Shown here piece after piece: positions 1 to 8,990 of a stretch of 64,000 nucleotides of DNA (its first letter is position 1; each line of letters begins with the position of its first letter). Source of the stretch: Paracoccaceae bacterium (lineage in GTDB: Bacteria; Pseudomonadota; Alphaproteobacteria; Rhodobacterales; Rhodobacteraceae); NCBI GenBank assembly GCA_022843025.1, contig JALHOL010000009.1:62001-126000 (forward strand), in the 5' to 3' direction. The notes under the pieces were generated by a model. The model was not told the origin of the DNA, did no database searches, and saw nothing but the letters and a program-made list of their open reading frames with translations. Both the position numbers and the translations under genes were made by a program.

Positions 1-852
1 CTGCCCTTTTACGTCTGGACTGACCGTGTCGAATCCCAAGTCGTGCTGCAAAGCACGCGGTCCGGGCCGTGGAAGCGCTGGTTGCAGGCGCGTCTGTATT
101 ACTGGCCGATGGTCTGGCTGGAGCGCTATCTGATCCGCCGTGCGGAGCTTGGCCTGTTTCACGGGCGCGAGACGTTTGAAACCTATGCGCCGTGGAGCCG
201 CAATCCGCAGGTGGTGCATGACATCCATATCCGCAAGTCCGACCATATTTCGCCAGAGCGGTTGAACGCAAAGGTGGATGCGGCAACGGCGGGGCCCCTG
301 AAGATATGCTACATGGGCCGGCCCGATGCGATGAAGGGGCCGCAGGATTGGCTGGCCGTGCTGGAAGGTCTGGCACGGAAAGGCATCGCATTTGAGGCAT
401 CCTGGCTGGGCGAAGGCAGCGAGCTTGAGGCGATGCGCGCCCGGATCGAAAAAGGGCCGCTGGCCGGACGGGTGAGCCTGCCCGGATTTGTGCGGGATCG
501 CGGGGCAATCCTGGAAGCGTTGCGTGACGCGCATGTCATGCTGTTCTGCCACAAGACCCCGGAATCGCCGCGCTGCCTGATCGAGGCATTGATGAGCGGC
601 ACGCCGATCGTGGGGTACGAAAGCGCCTTTCCAAAGGATCTGATCGCCGAAAACGGCGGCGGGCGTCTGGTTGCACGAAACGATGTGCCTGCCCTGACCG
701 AAGCGATGGCAGCCCTTGCAGGCAATCGCGGGGATCTGGCCGATCTTGTCCGGCGCGCGGCACGCGACGGCGAACAGTTTGACGATGAAACGGTGTTCCA
801 CCATCGGGCCGAGCTGATCCGCACGCATCTAACGCGGGCGCGGGGCGACTGA
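1..852 (+). CDS. Glycosyltransferase, GT4/GT1 type (5' end outside window)
   Basis: The reading frame is open from base 1, so the N-terminal domain lies outside the window. A GTG at 43 could serve as a start, but the family is about 350-400 residues, so truncation by the window edge is more likely. The visible part holds the C-terminal Rossmann half of a GT-B retaining glycosyltransferase: a strand-turn KICYMGRPDAMKGP, then the donor-binding segment with SPRCLIEALMSGTPIVGYE, which places the EAxxxGxP motif. It would act in the cytoplasm, moving a sugar from a nucleotide donor to a growing lipid-linked glycan. It is the first of a run of glycan genes on the plus strand, about 70 bp before the next glycosyltransferase. 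The family call is firm; donor and acceptor cannot be read. Confidence 0.85.
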   Translation: MPFYVWTDRVESQVVLQSTRSGPWKRWLQARLYYWPMVWLERYLIRRAELGLFHGRETFETYAPWSRNPQVVHDIHIRKSDHISPERLNAKVDAATAGPLKICYMGRPDAMKGPQDWLAVLEGLARKGIAFEASWLGEGSELEAMRARIEKGPLAGRVSLPGFVRDRGAILEALRDAHVMLFCHKTPESPRCLIEALMSGTPIVGYESAFPKDLIAENGGGRLVARNDVPALTEAMAALAGNRGDLADLVRRAARDGEQFDDETVFHHRAELIRTHLTRARGD

Positions 853-920
853 ACATGGCCAATTTGTGGGGTTTTTCTTTGGGTCAACGGATGCTGCGGC
901 GGGATTGACGGGAGAGTATT

Positions 921-2174
921 TTGACAATTGATCCTCGCCCCCAAGCCCATAGCAAGGGTCCGGATGGCGCGCTTCGCGTGGCTTATCTGGTCAACCAGTA
1001 CCCCAAGGTGAGCCATACCTTTATCCGGCGCGAGATCCTTTCGCTGGAGCGGCAGGGGGTGACAGTCCTGCGGTTTTCGATCCGGGGCTGGGATGCCGAA
1101 GTGGTTGACCCGCTGGATCATGCCGAAAAGGCGCAGACGCGATATGTGCTAAAGGATGGGCTTGGCCCGTTGGCGGCGGCGGTGGTGACGAATGTGCTGC
1201 GCCGACCGGGGGCGGTGTGGACGGCTCTGAAGGCGGCGCTGGCGATGTCGCGCCGGTCGGTCCGGTCCTGGCCTTATCACCTGATCTGGCTGGCCCATGC
1301 CTGCCGGTTGCGGCTGTGGTTGGAGGGCGAGAATGTGAGCCACCTGCACGCGCATTTCGGCACCAATTCGGCGGATGTGGCGCATCTGCTGCGCCTGTTG
1401 GGGGGGCCGAGCTACAGTTTCACGGTGCATGGGGCGGACGAATCCGACAATGCGCGCGTTCTGTCTTTCCCGCGCAAGACGGCGGCGGCGCGGTTCGTGG
1501 TGACGGTCAGCAGCTATACCCGCGCGCAATTGATGCGGGTTCTTCCGGCGGTGGACTGGCCAAAGCTGAAGGTGGTGCATTGCGGGCTGGATGAAGGGTT
1601 CTTTGCCGAGGCCCCGGCGGAATTGCCCGCCGAGCCGGTGCTGCTGTGCATCGGGCGGCTTTGCGCCGAGAAGGGGCATCTGACCCTGCTTGAGGCCTTT
1701 GCCAAGCTGGACCGTCCCGGCGTGAAGCTGGTCTTTGCCGGGGATGGCGAGTTTCGCGCGTTGATAGAGGCGCGCATCCGTGACCTGCGGCTGGAAGGTC
1801 GGGTGCAGATCACCGGCTGGATCGGCAGCGATGAGGTGCGCCGCCTGATCACGCAGGCCACGATCGTGGTGCAGCCAAGCCTGATGGAGGGCCTGCCGGT
1901 CGTGCTGATGGAGGCGATGGCGCAGGGGCGGGCAGTGGTATCCACCTATATCGCTGGGATCCCGGAACTGGTCGAGGCGGGGCGGACCGGCTGGCTGGTG
2001 CCGGCGGGCGAGATCGACAGTCTGGCCGCCGCGATGGACAGCGCGCTGTCCATGCCGCATGCGCGGCTGGATGAGATGGGACGGGCGGGCATGGCCCGGG
2101 CGCGGGCGCGGCATCACATCGACACCGAGGCTGCGAAGCTGGCCGCGTTGTTTGCCGAGGGACAGAAGGCGTGA
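921..2174 (+). CDS. GT4 glycosyltransferase (WcaL/colanic-acid-like)
   Basis: A 417-residue GT-B glycosyltransferase. The N-terminal acceptor domain begins VAYLVNQYPKVSHTFIRREI, typical of colanic-acid and exopolysaccharide transferases such as WcaL/AmsK. The C-terminal donor domain has LCIGRLCAEKGH and the donor motif SLMEGLPVVLMEAMAQG. The start is a TTG at 921 with GGGAGAG just upstream. No ATG fits better, because the conserved N-terminus begins only about 20 residues in. Its stop overlaps the GTG start of the deacetylase gene, which indicates translational coupling. It probably adds one sugar of an extracellular polysaccharide repeat. Confidence 0.9.
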   Translation: MTIDPRPQAHSKGPDGALRVAYLVNQYPKVSHTFIRREILSLERQGVTVLRFSIRGWDAEVVDPLDHAEKAQTRYVLKDGLGPLAAAVVTNVLRRPGAVWTALKAALAMSRRSVRSWPYHLIWLAHACRLRLWLEGENVSHLHAHFGTNSADVAHLLRLLGGPSYSFTVHGADESDNARVLSFPRKTAAARFVVTVSSYTRAQLMRVLPAVDWPKLKVVHCGLDEGFFAEAPAELPAEPVLLCIGRLCAEKGHLTLLEAFAKLDRPGVKLVFAGDGEFRALIEARIRDLRLEGRVQITGWIGSDEVRRLITQATIVVQPSLMEGLPVVLMEAMAQGRAVVSTYIAGIPELVEAGRTGWLVPAGEIDSLAAAMDSALSMPHARLDEMGRAGMARARARHHIDTEAAKLAALFAEGQKA

Positions 2175-3151
2175 CGGCGGTGCTGAAGCGGTTGGCGCGG
2201 GGGGCGCTGGGATCGCCGCCGCTGCGCGGTGTGCTTCGGGCAAGGGCCCTGTCGGACGATCCGGTGACGGTGCTGTGCTATCACACGCTGGGGCCGGATC
2301 AGGGCGGGCCGGATGCCTGGACCGTGCTGCGGGCGGCGGATTTCCGGGCACATCTGGCGATGCTGGCCGAAGGGTATGAGATCATCTCGCTGGATCAGGC
2401 GCTGGCCGATGGGCCGGGGCGGGCTGGCGGTGGGCGACCGCGCGCGGTGCTGACCTTTGACGATGGCGAGGCGGGGCTGTTTCGCCATTTGCTGCCGATG
2501 CTGGATGAACTGCGCGTGCCGGTGCTGGTTTATGTGGCCACGGCGCAGATCGAAAGCAGGCAGCCCTATTGGTTTGACCGGGTGATGGGCGCGCTGGGGA
2601 TTGGCGCGCATCACGTGGCAGTGCCGGAGCTTGGGGAATGGGACCTGCCTGCGGCGCCGGGCAATGCGCGCTGGGCGGTGCTGGGCGGGTTGCTGGAAGC
2701 GATGAAGACGGTGGATCCGGCGCGGCGCGAGGCCCTGACGGATGGGATTGTGGCCGCGCATCCGCTGCCTGCGGGGCGCGCACCGTTGGCGCCGCTGACG
2801 CGGGCGGAACTGGATGCCCTGGCAGCAAGCTCCTGGGTGACGATCGGGGCGCACAGTCATTGCCACAACCTGCTGGATCAGTTGGCCGTGGCGGACGCGG
2901 CGGCCAGCATGGCGCGGTCGCGCGATCTGCTGCGCGACTGGACGGGGCAAGAGGTGGCGCATTTCGCGTGGCCCAATGGCAACCACACGGCGGCCCTGCG
3001 GGCGCAGGCGGCGGCGCTGGGTTTTGCAACGGCGACGGCGCTGGATGGCGGGTTGTGGCGGCAGGGGGCGGATCTGTTTGCGCTGCCGCGCGTGGCGGTG
3101 GGAAGGCATGATGACGCGGCGCGGTTGCGCCTGCGGATGATCGGGATTTGA
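2171..3151 (+). CDS. Polysaccharide deacetylase family protein
   Basis: A 326-residue NodB/CE4-type protein. An early CYHTL segment is followed by the metal-site motif LTFDDGEAG (TFDDG) and later by IGAHSHCHNLL, which carries the HxxxH pair that completes the metal triad. The segment AWPNGNH sits where the CE4 catalytic Arg/Pro motif lies in other members. The enzyme would remove N- or O-acetyl groups from a glycan; no clear signal peptide is visible, so a cytoplasmic role on lipid-linked intermediates is possible. It starts with GTG, overlapping the stop of the preceding glycosyltransferase by 4 bp, and the next gene follows within 20 bp. The family call is secure; the substrate is not. Confidence 0.88.
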   Translation: MTAVLKRLARGALGSPPLRGVLRARALSDDPVTVLCYHTLGPDQGGPDAWTVLRAADFRAHLAMLAEGYEIISLDQALADGPGRAGGGRPRAVLTFDDGEAGLFRHLLPMLDELRVPVLVYVATAQIESRQPYWFDRVMGALGIGAHHVAVPELGEWDLPAAPGNARWAVLGGLLEAMKTVDPARREALTDGIVAAHPLPAGRAPLAPLTRAELDALAASSWVTIGAHSHCHNLLDQLAVADAAASMARSRDLLRDWTGQEVAHFAWPNGNHTAALRAQAAALGFATATALDGGLWRQGADLFALPRVAVGRHDDAARLRLRMIGI

Positions 3152-3168
3152 AAGCGGGGCGCAGGGGC

Positions 3169-4098
3169 ATGGCGGAATTTCTGATCACGGGGGGATGCGG
3201 GTTCATCGGATCGCATCTGGCGGATGCCCTGCTGGCGCGGGGCGACGGGGTGGTGGTGCTGGACAACCTGTCCACCGGCAAGCGGGCCAATCTTTCGCCC
3301 GAGGTGCGGGTGATCGAGGGGGACGTGTCCGACCCCGAAGCGGTGACGCGGGCGATTGCGGGCTGTTCGGGGGTGTTTCATCTGGCGGGCATCGCGTCGG
3401 TTGCCTATTGCAACGAGCATTGGCGCGAGGGGCATCTGACCAACCAGACCGGAACGGTGACGGTGTTCGAGGCGGCGGCGCGGGCGGGGCGGGTGCCGGT
3501 TGTCTATACCTCATCCGCGGCGATCTATGGCGATGCCGGGTCGGGGGCGGTGGATGAGACGCGCGCCCCGCGCCCGCAAACGGCCTATGGCGTGGACAAG
3601 CTGGGATCGGAACTGCATGGCCGGATTGCCATGAGTGTGCATGGCGTGCCGACCGTGGGGCTGCGACCGTTCAACATCTATGGGCCGCGGCAAGACCCGT
3701 CATCGGCCTATTCGGGTGTGATCTCTATCTTCAACAACCGGTTGGCGCAGGGGCTGCCGGTGACGGTGTTTGGCGACGGGATGCAGACACGGGATTTCGT
3801 GTTCGTGGCCGATGTGGTGCGGTTTCTGCTGGCCGGGATGGCGCGGGCGCCAGAGGCGGCAGGAGGGGCGGCGGGACAGGTGTTCAACATCTGCACCGGG
3901 CGGACGACCACGCTGATGGGGTTGATCGAGACGCTGGCGCGGCTGCATGGCGTGCAGGCAGTGGTGCAACATGCCGAGCCGCGGGTCGGGGATATCCGAG
4001 AATCTCTGGGCAATCCGGCGCGGGCGCGGGATGTGCTGGGCGTGACGGCCGATATGCGGCTGGAAGACGGGTTGGCGCGGCTGATCGCTGGCGTCTGA
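3169..4098 (+). CDS. NAD-dependent epimerase/dehydratase (extended SDR)
   Basis: A 309-residue extended short-chain dehydrogenase of the UDP-glucose 4-epimerase/dehydratase group. It has the nucleotide-binding motif ITGGCGFIGSHL at the N-terminus, the serine region YTSSAAIYGD, and the catalytic YGVDK (YxxxK), then RPFNIYGPRQDPSS. The start is taken as the ATG at 3169 with AGGGG five bases before; a TTG at 3148 overlapping the previous stop is possible but would add an uncharacteristic extension. It should interconvert a nucleotide sugar for the adjacent glycosyltransferases. It differs from the GalE-like gene at 58.4 kb, so it may have another substrate such as a uronic acid or N-acetyl sugar. 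Confidence 0.88.
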   Translation: MAEFLITGGCGFIGSHLADALLARGDGVVVLDNLSTGKRANLSPEVRVIEGDVSDPEAVTRAIAGCSGVFHLAGIASVAYCNEHWREGHLTNQTGTVTVFEAAARAGRVPVVYTSSAAIYGDAGSGAVDETRAPRPQTAYGVDKLGSELHGRIAMSVHGVPTVGLRPFNIYGPRQDPSSAYSGVISIFNNRLAQGLPVTVFGDGMQTRDFVFVADVVRFLLAGMARAPEAAGGAAGQVFNICTGRTTTLMGLIETLARLHGVQAVVQHAEPRVGDIRESLGNPARARDVLGVTADMRLEDGLARLIAGV

Positions 4099-4190
4099 TA
4101 TCGCACCGCCTTCGGTGGCGTTGGCTTGCGGCTGCGCGGCCTTTTGATCAGGCCGAGCCGCGCCGCAGGCCGCCGCGACGGCGTGCCGGA

Positions 4191-5120
4191 TCAGTTTGCA
4201 GGGACGCCGGAGCGATCGTAGCCGGTGGCGACTTCCCAGGCGATCTGCTTGAAATAGCGGGCCTGTTCTGACGACAGCGTGTCGCCGGGAACGACCAGAC
4301 GATCCGGAATTTCACGCGGGTTGCGCTGGTAGATCACGGCATAGACCAACGTGGTGATGGCATATTGGCCGATTTCGTTGGGGTGGATGTCGTCGGCGAA
4401 GATATCACCGATGGACTCTAAACCGGGCGCTACGCCGGCCTGTATGTCATCATAGATCCGCATCATCATGCGGTGGCCGGGGATCATGTAGATCGGCGGC
4501 ATGCCTTCGGGGCGGTTCGCGTTGGCGTGGTCCTGCATCCGTTCCCAGCGCGCGCCGTCAATCTCCAGCCGTTCGCGGAAGGGGACATCGGGTTCGGGGT
4601 CATATTCGGGCGGCGTGCCGGAATGCTGCCAGAAGGTCCAGGTGGAGTAGAGCATCAGTTCGGCACCCTTGCCGCCGTTGCCTTTTTCCCAAGTGTTGGC
4701 GACCCATTGATCAAGGACGTCGAGCGTGTCCTTCTGAAAATAGGCATCGTTGTTGGTGAAGGGGACACCTTCCGTAATGACCAGAAGTTCGAAATCGTCG
4801 ATGTTCTGGCGGGCATCGGGGTATTCGGTCGGGTTGTTCCAGCGCCAGTGCAAGGGCGATCCGGGAATGTTTGACCGCATGATCGTGTCATAGGGGCGCG
4901 AACCGCGCACCTTTTCTGTCGCCAGAATAAGACGACCGGGCCAAGGGTTGGAGCCGTAGATATCCGAAAGGCTGTGGCCGCTGTGGATTTGCCGGACGGT
5001 GACAGGGCTTGCTTCGCGCGGCGGCATCCGTTCCTGAGCGAACAATGTCGAGGAGGTGAACACCGCCATTACAACCGCTGCGATGCCGCAGCCAATCCGC
5101 CCCTGAATACCCGTCAACAC
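4191..5120 (-). CDS. Secreted SGNH/GDSL-like protein with GHSL motif
   Basis: About 309 residues with an N-terminal hydrophobic stretch ending near TLFAQE, consistent with a signal peptide. The first conserved block is IHSGHSLSDIYG, where GHSL takes the place of the usual GDSL and supplies the candidate nucleophile Ser50. Near the C-terminus DDIHPNEIGQY supplies the DxxH pair expected in block V of SGNH hydrolases. The start is uncertain: a GTG at 5120 or TTG at 5117 gives a sensible signal peptide, while longer forms add an unlikely basic leader. It runs against its neighbours and shares its divergent promoter with the methyltransferase gene. A paralogue lies at 13914-14873. A role in adding or removing acyl groups on the exported glycan is inference. 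Confidence 0.72.
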   Translation of the reverse strand: MLTGIQGRIGCGIAAVVMAVFTSSTLFAQERMPPREASPVTVRQIHSGHSLSDIYGSNPWPGRLILATEKVRGSRPYDTIMRSNIPGSPLHWRWNNPTEYPDARQNIDDFELLVITEGVPFTNNDAYFQKDTLDVLDQWVANTWEKGNGGKGAELMLYSTWTFWQHSGTPPEYDPEPDVPFRERLEIDGARWERMQDHANANRPEGMPPIYMIPGHRMMMRIYDDIQAGVAPGLESIGDIFADDIHPNEIGQYAITTLVYAVIYQRNPREIPDRLVVPGDTLSSEQARYFKQIAWEVATGYDRSGVPAN

Positions 5121-5224
5121 GTTCGAATCCCCATCCAACTTTGCCCAGCGCCTGCTGCCTCTGCATGCCCGCGCGTTCCAATGGAATGGTGGCGGGCCGT
5201 GTCGATGCGAACGCTCAAGAAGCG

Positions 5225-5247
5225 ACCTTTGTTTCGTTAACAAAGGT
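5225..5247. promoter_or_regulatory. 9-bp-arm inverted repeat in divergent promoter
   Basis: ACCTTTGTT and AACAAAGGT form a perfect inverted repeat with a 5-base spacer. It lies in the AT-richer, roughly 240-bp region between the divergent SGNH-type gene (start 5120) and methyltransferase gene (start 5363). The geometry suits a dimeric repressor; no regulator gene is adjacent. Confidence 0.45.
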
Positions 5248-5362
5248 TTGCGTTGGGGGCGCGAAGTTCAATACCCCGCCGCGCATTTTTGGGTGCAACA
5301 TTTTGCTTTGTGCAGACCCCAAGCGACCTTACAACCTTAATGATTGTGTTTTTGGGGGTCAG

Positions 5363-6247
5363 ATGGAGTTAGCTCGTACCGACCTGATGCAGGTGCGTAC
5401 GCTTTTGCACGAAAGTGATCCGCTGACGATGGCGGTGTATTTGAAGGCGCTTCAGGAAGGACAAGCCGATGTTTCGGTGGCGGCGCAAACGCGGCAGAAA
5501 GCAGAGCGTCTGGGCTGGGTCTATGCAGATCGCGCGGCGCTGACCCCGATAGGCTGGTTTGCGGCGGATTCGTTGCGCGAATACTTTTTCTGGCGTGAAC
5601 GGGCGCGAAAGTTGCCCTTTGCCGATGCCATTCCCGAAGTGATCCACGAAACATTGGCCGGGCGGCATGTTCTGGAGATTGGCAGCGGCAGCGGGATGAA
5701 TCTGATGTCGCTTGCGCATGTCACCAAATCGGTCACCGGGCTGGAGCCGGTTCCCATCTATCGCCAGATTGGCGGCGTTCTGGCCGAGGTGGAAGGCTTG
5801 AGCCATGTTGTGGCGCGAGATGGGCGTGCCGAGGCGCTGCCGTTTGAAGCAGAGCAATTTGACACGGTGCTGTGCGTATCGGCGCATCAGTATTTCGACA
5901 TGGTGCCCGCCTTTCGCGAAATTGCCCGCGTCTTGCGGCCCGGTGGTGAAGTCGTGCTGATCAGCGGTACATGGAGCCGCTATCTGCTGGGGTCGGCCCA
6001 TCAGGTGCTTACCGGGCTGTCTGCGGCGAAGAACTATGTCGTCACGGTCGTGAACACGGCGAGTTACATGGCGATGCGGCGCAAGATTCTGGTGCGGCCG
6101 AGCAAATGGACCACCGCCTATCCCATCTATCCGGCCCGCTGGGCCATTGTGGGCCTGTTGCGCGAGGCGGGTCTGACGATGGTGGGGCCACCGGAACGGC
6201 GGGCCGGGGAAACCATCTTTCGTGCGCGGAAGGTGACGCGCGGTTAA
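5363..6247 (+). CDS. Class I SAM-dependent methyltransferase
   Basis: A 294-residue protein whose central domain has motif I as HVLEIGSGSGMNLMSL, an acidic motif II region, and FDTVLCVSAHQYFDM followed by REIARVLRPGGEVVLIS. This is the standard Methyltransf_11 layout. The first ~110 residues form a helical extension before the Rossmann domain. The start is the ATG at 5363 with GGGGG upstream. Its stop overlaps the end of the convergent glycosyltransferase gene by 4 bp. Within this cluster it could O-methylate a sugar or the polyketide-peptide product; nothing in the sequence decides between them. Confidence 0.85.
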   Translation: MELARTDLMQVRTLLHESDPLTMAVYLKALQEGQADVSVAAQTRQKAERLGWVYADRAALTPIGWFAADSLREYFFWRERARKLPFADAIPEVIHETLAGRHVLEIGSGSGMNLMSLAHVTKSVTGLEPVPIYRQIGGVLAEVEGLSHVVARDGRAEALPFEAEQFDTVLCVSAHQYFDMVPAFREIARVLRPGGEVVLISGTWSRYLLGSAHQVLTGLSAAKNYVVTVVNTASYMAMRRKILVRPSKWTTAYPIYPARWAIVGLLREAGLTMVGPPERRAGETIFRARKVTRG

Positions 6248-7101
6248 CGCCCGCGAGTCCAGTTTGTCGACGCAGGGCGCAGGCGCACGGCGATATGGAC
6301 GGCAAGATAAACCGCAAGGCCCGGCGGATCAGTCAGCGCGAGGCGCAGGAGATCGGACCGGGTGAGGGGGGCCTTTGCCTCATTCTTCAGAAGGGCGGGA
6401 TAGAGGCGCGCAATCTCGGCCACGCCGGCATCTTGGCGGCGGCGGACGCGGACCAGATTGGCGAACCCTTCGACCATGGGCCAGTGATAGTGCGCCGGCA
6501 CCTCGATCCGTTCCGCAGGGGAGAAGTGCAGGCGGGCGAAGGTGTCGTCCGAGATGATCGCGGGCCAGTTTCCCCAGCGGGCGCGCCCGGCGCGGTTCAT
6601 CGCGAACAGACCTGCGCCAACCGCCCCGCTTTTGACAAAGGGCAGGCGGGTCCAGATGCGGGAATAGGCGCGGGTGATCGGCGAGGCGGCCCGTGCAACT
6701 GACAGGGTTCCGGTGGCATAGCGGGGGGCGGGGGTGTCGAGCGCGGCGGCAAGTTGGGCGAGCAGTGGCGGGTCACAGACAACATCGGCATCCAGATAGG
6801 CAAGCGCGCGGCCCCGTGCCGCGCCTTCGCCCGCCGCAAGCGCGCCGAGTTTGCCACCCTGCGCCAAATCCAGCACCTCAAGCCGCCAGCCACGGGCGGC
6901 AAAGGCCGGGGCATGGGCCCGGGCGCGGGCGACAGTCGCATCGGTGCAGGCATTGGCCGCGACGATCACCTCGACCGGACCGGCGGCCACGTTCTGCTGT
7001 GCCAGAAGGCCGCCAAGGCAGGTGTCTATATAGGCATCTTCGTTGCGGGCAGCGATGACAACGCTGAGGGCGGGTTCGGCAGCGGTTTCGGTCATCGGCA
7101 T
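6244..7101 (-). CDS. Family 2 glycosyltransferase
   Basis: About 285 residues of GT-A fold. It starts with LSVVIAARNEDAYIDTCL, has the nucleotide-sugar DxD at AYLDADVVCDP, and ends with a hydrophobic segment that could anchor it to the membrane. The start is either the ATG at 7101 (MPMTE) or the one at 7095; both directly precede the conserved first strand. It lies on the minus strand, tail to tail with the methyltransferase gene and divergent from the WecG-like gene, with about 130 bp between the two starts. It likely transfers a hexose to a lipid-linked acceptor. Confidence 0.87.
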   Translation of the reverse strand: MPMTETAAEPALSVVIAARNEDAYIDTCLGGLLAQQNVAAGPVEVIVAANACTDATVARARAHAPAFAARGWRLEVLDLAQGGKLGALAAGEGAARGRALAYLDADVVCDPPLLAQLAAALDTPAPRYATGTLSVARAASPITRAYSRIWTRLPFVKSGAVGAGLFAMNRAGRARWGNWPAIISDDTFARLHFSPAERIEVPAHYHWPMVEGFANLVRVRRRQDAGVAEIARLYPALLKNEAKAPLTRSDLLRLALTDPPGLAVYLAVHIAVRLRPASTNWTRGR

Positions 7102-7228
7102 TCCACGGATCAAGGCTGGGGGCACAGCAGAGGTATCAGGCCGGGCGCGACAAGCGCTGCTGTCTGGACAAGCAGCGCGGAGTCGGCCAAGCAATTAGGT
7201 AACGAGTGTAAATATCACGCAGGACATC

Positions 7229-8020
7229 ATGGCAAGCAATGCGCCGTCACGGCGACCCCGGGCAGAGGAACTGGCGGGGGCGGGTGTGCTGAGGTTGGTG
7301 GATGTGCCGACGGCAGCCGCCTTGCTGGCCGACATGGGCGAAAGGCTGGATCGCGGGCAGGGTTTTGCCGTGGCGACGCTGAACCTTGATCACATCGTGA
7401 AGCTGCGGCGCGAGCCGTTGTTCCGCCGCGCCTATGCGGCGCAAACGCATGTGGTGGCGGATGGCAATCCGGTGGTCTGGCTGTCGCATCTGGCGGGGCG
7501 GGGCGATGTCCGGCTGGTGCCGGGATCGGAATTGATCACGCCGGTGGTGGCGCTGGCGGCGGCCAAGGGCGTGACCATCGCCCTATTCGGATCGACTGAA
7601 CCGGTGCTGCGCGCGGCCGCGGCGCGGCTGGAAGCGGATCATCCGGGGTTGAAGGTTGCGGCCTGCATCGCGCCGCCGATGGGGTTTGACCCGGAAAGCG
7701 CGGCGGCGGATGCGCTGCTGGACCAGGTGGCGGCGTCGGGCGCGCGCATTTGCCTGTTGGCGCTGGGCGCGCCCAAGCAGGAGGTGCTGGCAGCGCGCGG
7801 TGTTGCGCGGCATCCGGGGGTGGGCTTTCTGTCCATCGGGGCGGGGCTGGATTTCATCGTCGGGCACCAGACGCGGGCGCCACTGTGGGTGCGGCGGATC
7901 GCGATGGAATGGCTGTGGCGGATGCTGAGCAATCCGCGCCGGTTGGCGAAGCGCTATTTCGACTGTGCGGTGGTTCTGCCGGGGCTGGCGCTGGCGGCGC
8001 GCCGTCAAGGCCGGGGGTGA
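7229..8020 (+). CDS. WecG/TagA/CpsF family glycosyltransferase
   Basis: A 263-residue GT26 protein with all the family blocks: VATLNLDHIVKLRREP, ADGNPVVWLSHL, VPGSELITPV, LLALGAPKQEV, and the C-terminal basic helix region APLWVRRIAMEWLWR. Members transfer ManNAc, ManNAcA or glucose-type sugars to undecaprenyl-linked intermediates at the inner face of the membrane, usually as the second step of a repeat unit. ATG at 7229 has GCAGGA upstream. It is alone on the plus strand between minus-strand glycosyltransferases, so it probably has its own promoter in the 7102-7228 gap. Confidence 0.9.
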   Translation: MASNAPSRRPRAEELAGAGVLRLVDVPTAAALLADMGERLDRGQGFAVATLNLDHIVKLRREPLFRRAYAAQTHVVADGNPVVWLSHLAGRGDVRLVPGSELITPVVALAAAKGVTIALFGSTEPVLRAAAARLEADHPGLKVAACIAPPMGFDPESAAADALLDQVAASGARICLLALGAPKQEVLAARGVARHPGVGFLSIGAGLDFIVGHQTRAPLWVRRIAMEWLWRMLSNPRRLAKRYFDCAVVLPGLALAARRQGRG

Positions 8021-8024
8021 GGGT

Positions 8025-8981
8025 TTATTTGTATTCGATCAACCCGGCGCGGCGGCCTGACAGGCGGCGGATCCAGTATTCCGCTACTCCCATCGCTTCG
8101 GGGATCTTGCCCAGTGTCAGAAAGGTTGCGCGGATAAGGCCCATGCGCGGTGCAAGGCGCAGCATCTGAAGCGGCAGGGCGAGCCAGAGCAGCAGTGCCC
8201 AAGGCGTGACGACCGCGCCAAGAAGGCCCGCAAGCGGAAAGAAAGCCCCCCAGATCAGCGCGCGGCGGGTTTCCGACACGAAATGGCGTTCAGGGGGGGC
8301 ACCGTGTAAAGCGGCCCCTTCGGCAAAGGCGTGGCCTGCGCGGCGCGTCCGTTTCCACCATTGGCTGAACCGGGTCATGGCGGCATCATGCAGGGTCATT
8401 TCAGCATCGATGCGCCAAATCTCCCATCCGGCGGCGCGCAGGCGCACGCAAAGCTCCGGCTCCTCACCTGCGATGAGGGTGGGATTATAGCCACCCGCCG
8501 CCACAAAGGCCGATGTGCGGAACAGGGCATCCCCCCCGCAAGCAAGCGCCTTGCCGATGGGTGTATCCCATTCTTCATCACAGAGGCGGTTCCAGATCGA
8601 TGCGTCAGGGAAGCGTTCGCGACGGCGGCCGCAGGCAACGGCGGCGGCGGGATTGGCTTGCAGAAACGCCGTTGCGGTTGTGATCCAGCCGGGATCAAGG
8701 CTGCAATCGCCGTCGATGAACTGCACGAATTCGGGAAGGTCGGTGCCAAGGGCGGCAAAGCCTTCGTTGCGGGCGCGGGCCGCGGTGAAGGGGCGGGACA
8801 TGTCCAGGTTGACGACCCTGGCCCCCGCGGCCTGGGCGGCGGCGACCGACCCGTCGGTAGAGCCGGAATCGACATAGACGACGGGGAAGACATCGGGGGG
8901 GATGGCGGCAAGTGCTGCCACAAGGCGCGCCCCTTCGTTGCGACCGATCAGAACGGCGGCGATGCGTGAGCCGGAGGTCAT
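8025..8981 (-). CDS. Family 2 glycosyltransferase with C-terminal membrane segments
   Basis: 318 residues. The GT-A core begins IAAVLIGRNEGARLV, followed by VVYVDSGSTDGSV and the DxD at VQFIDGDCSLDPGW, then an ED-type motif GEEPELCVRLR. The final ~90 residues are hydrophobic with segments around LIWGAFFPLAGLLGAVV, suggesting membrane attachment. An AGGCGG ribosome-binding site precedes the ATG. The gene follows the next glycosyltransferase upstream (start 9974) by 9 bp, so the two form an operon. Its stop is 4 bp from the convergent WecG-like gene. Similar enzymes act in exopolysaccharide assembly; the sugar is unknown. Confidence 0.87.
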   Translation of the reverse strand: MTSGSRIAAVLIGRNEGARLVAALAAIPPDVFPVVYVDSGSTDGSVAAAQAAGARVVNLDMSRPFTAARARNEGFAALGTDLPEFVQFIDGDCSLDPGWITTATAFLQANPAAAVACGRRRERFPDASIWNRLCDEEWDTPIGKALACGGDALFRTSAFVAAGGYNPTLIAGEEPELCVRLRAAGWEIWRIDAEMTLHDAAMTRFSQWWKRTRRAGHAFAEGAALHGAPPERHFVSETRRALIWGAFFPLAGLLGAVVTPWALLLWLALPLQMLRLAPRMGLIRATFLTLGKIPEAMGVAEYWIRRLSGRRAGLIEYK

Positions 8982-8990
8982 GGCCGCCTG

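Noticed and set aside
1149-3109. Long open frames antisense to the glycosyltransferase and deacetylase genes
   Set aside because: They are Arg/Pro/His-rich, lack recognisable motifs and lie wholly opposite clear genes. Third-position GC bias creates them.
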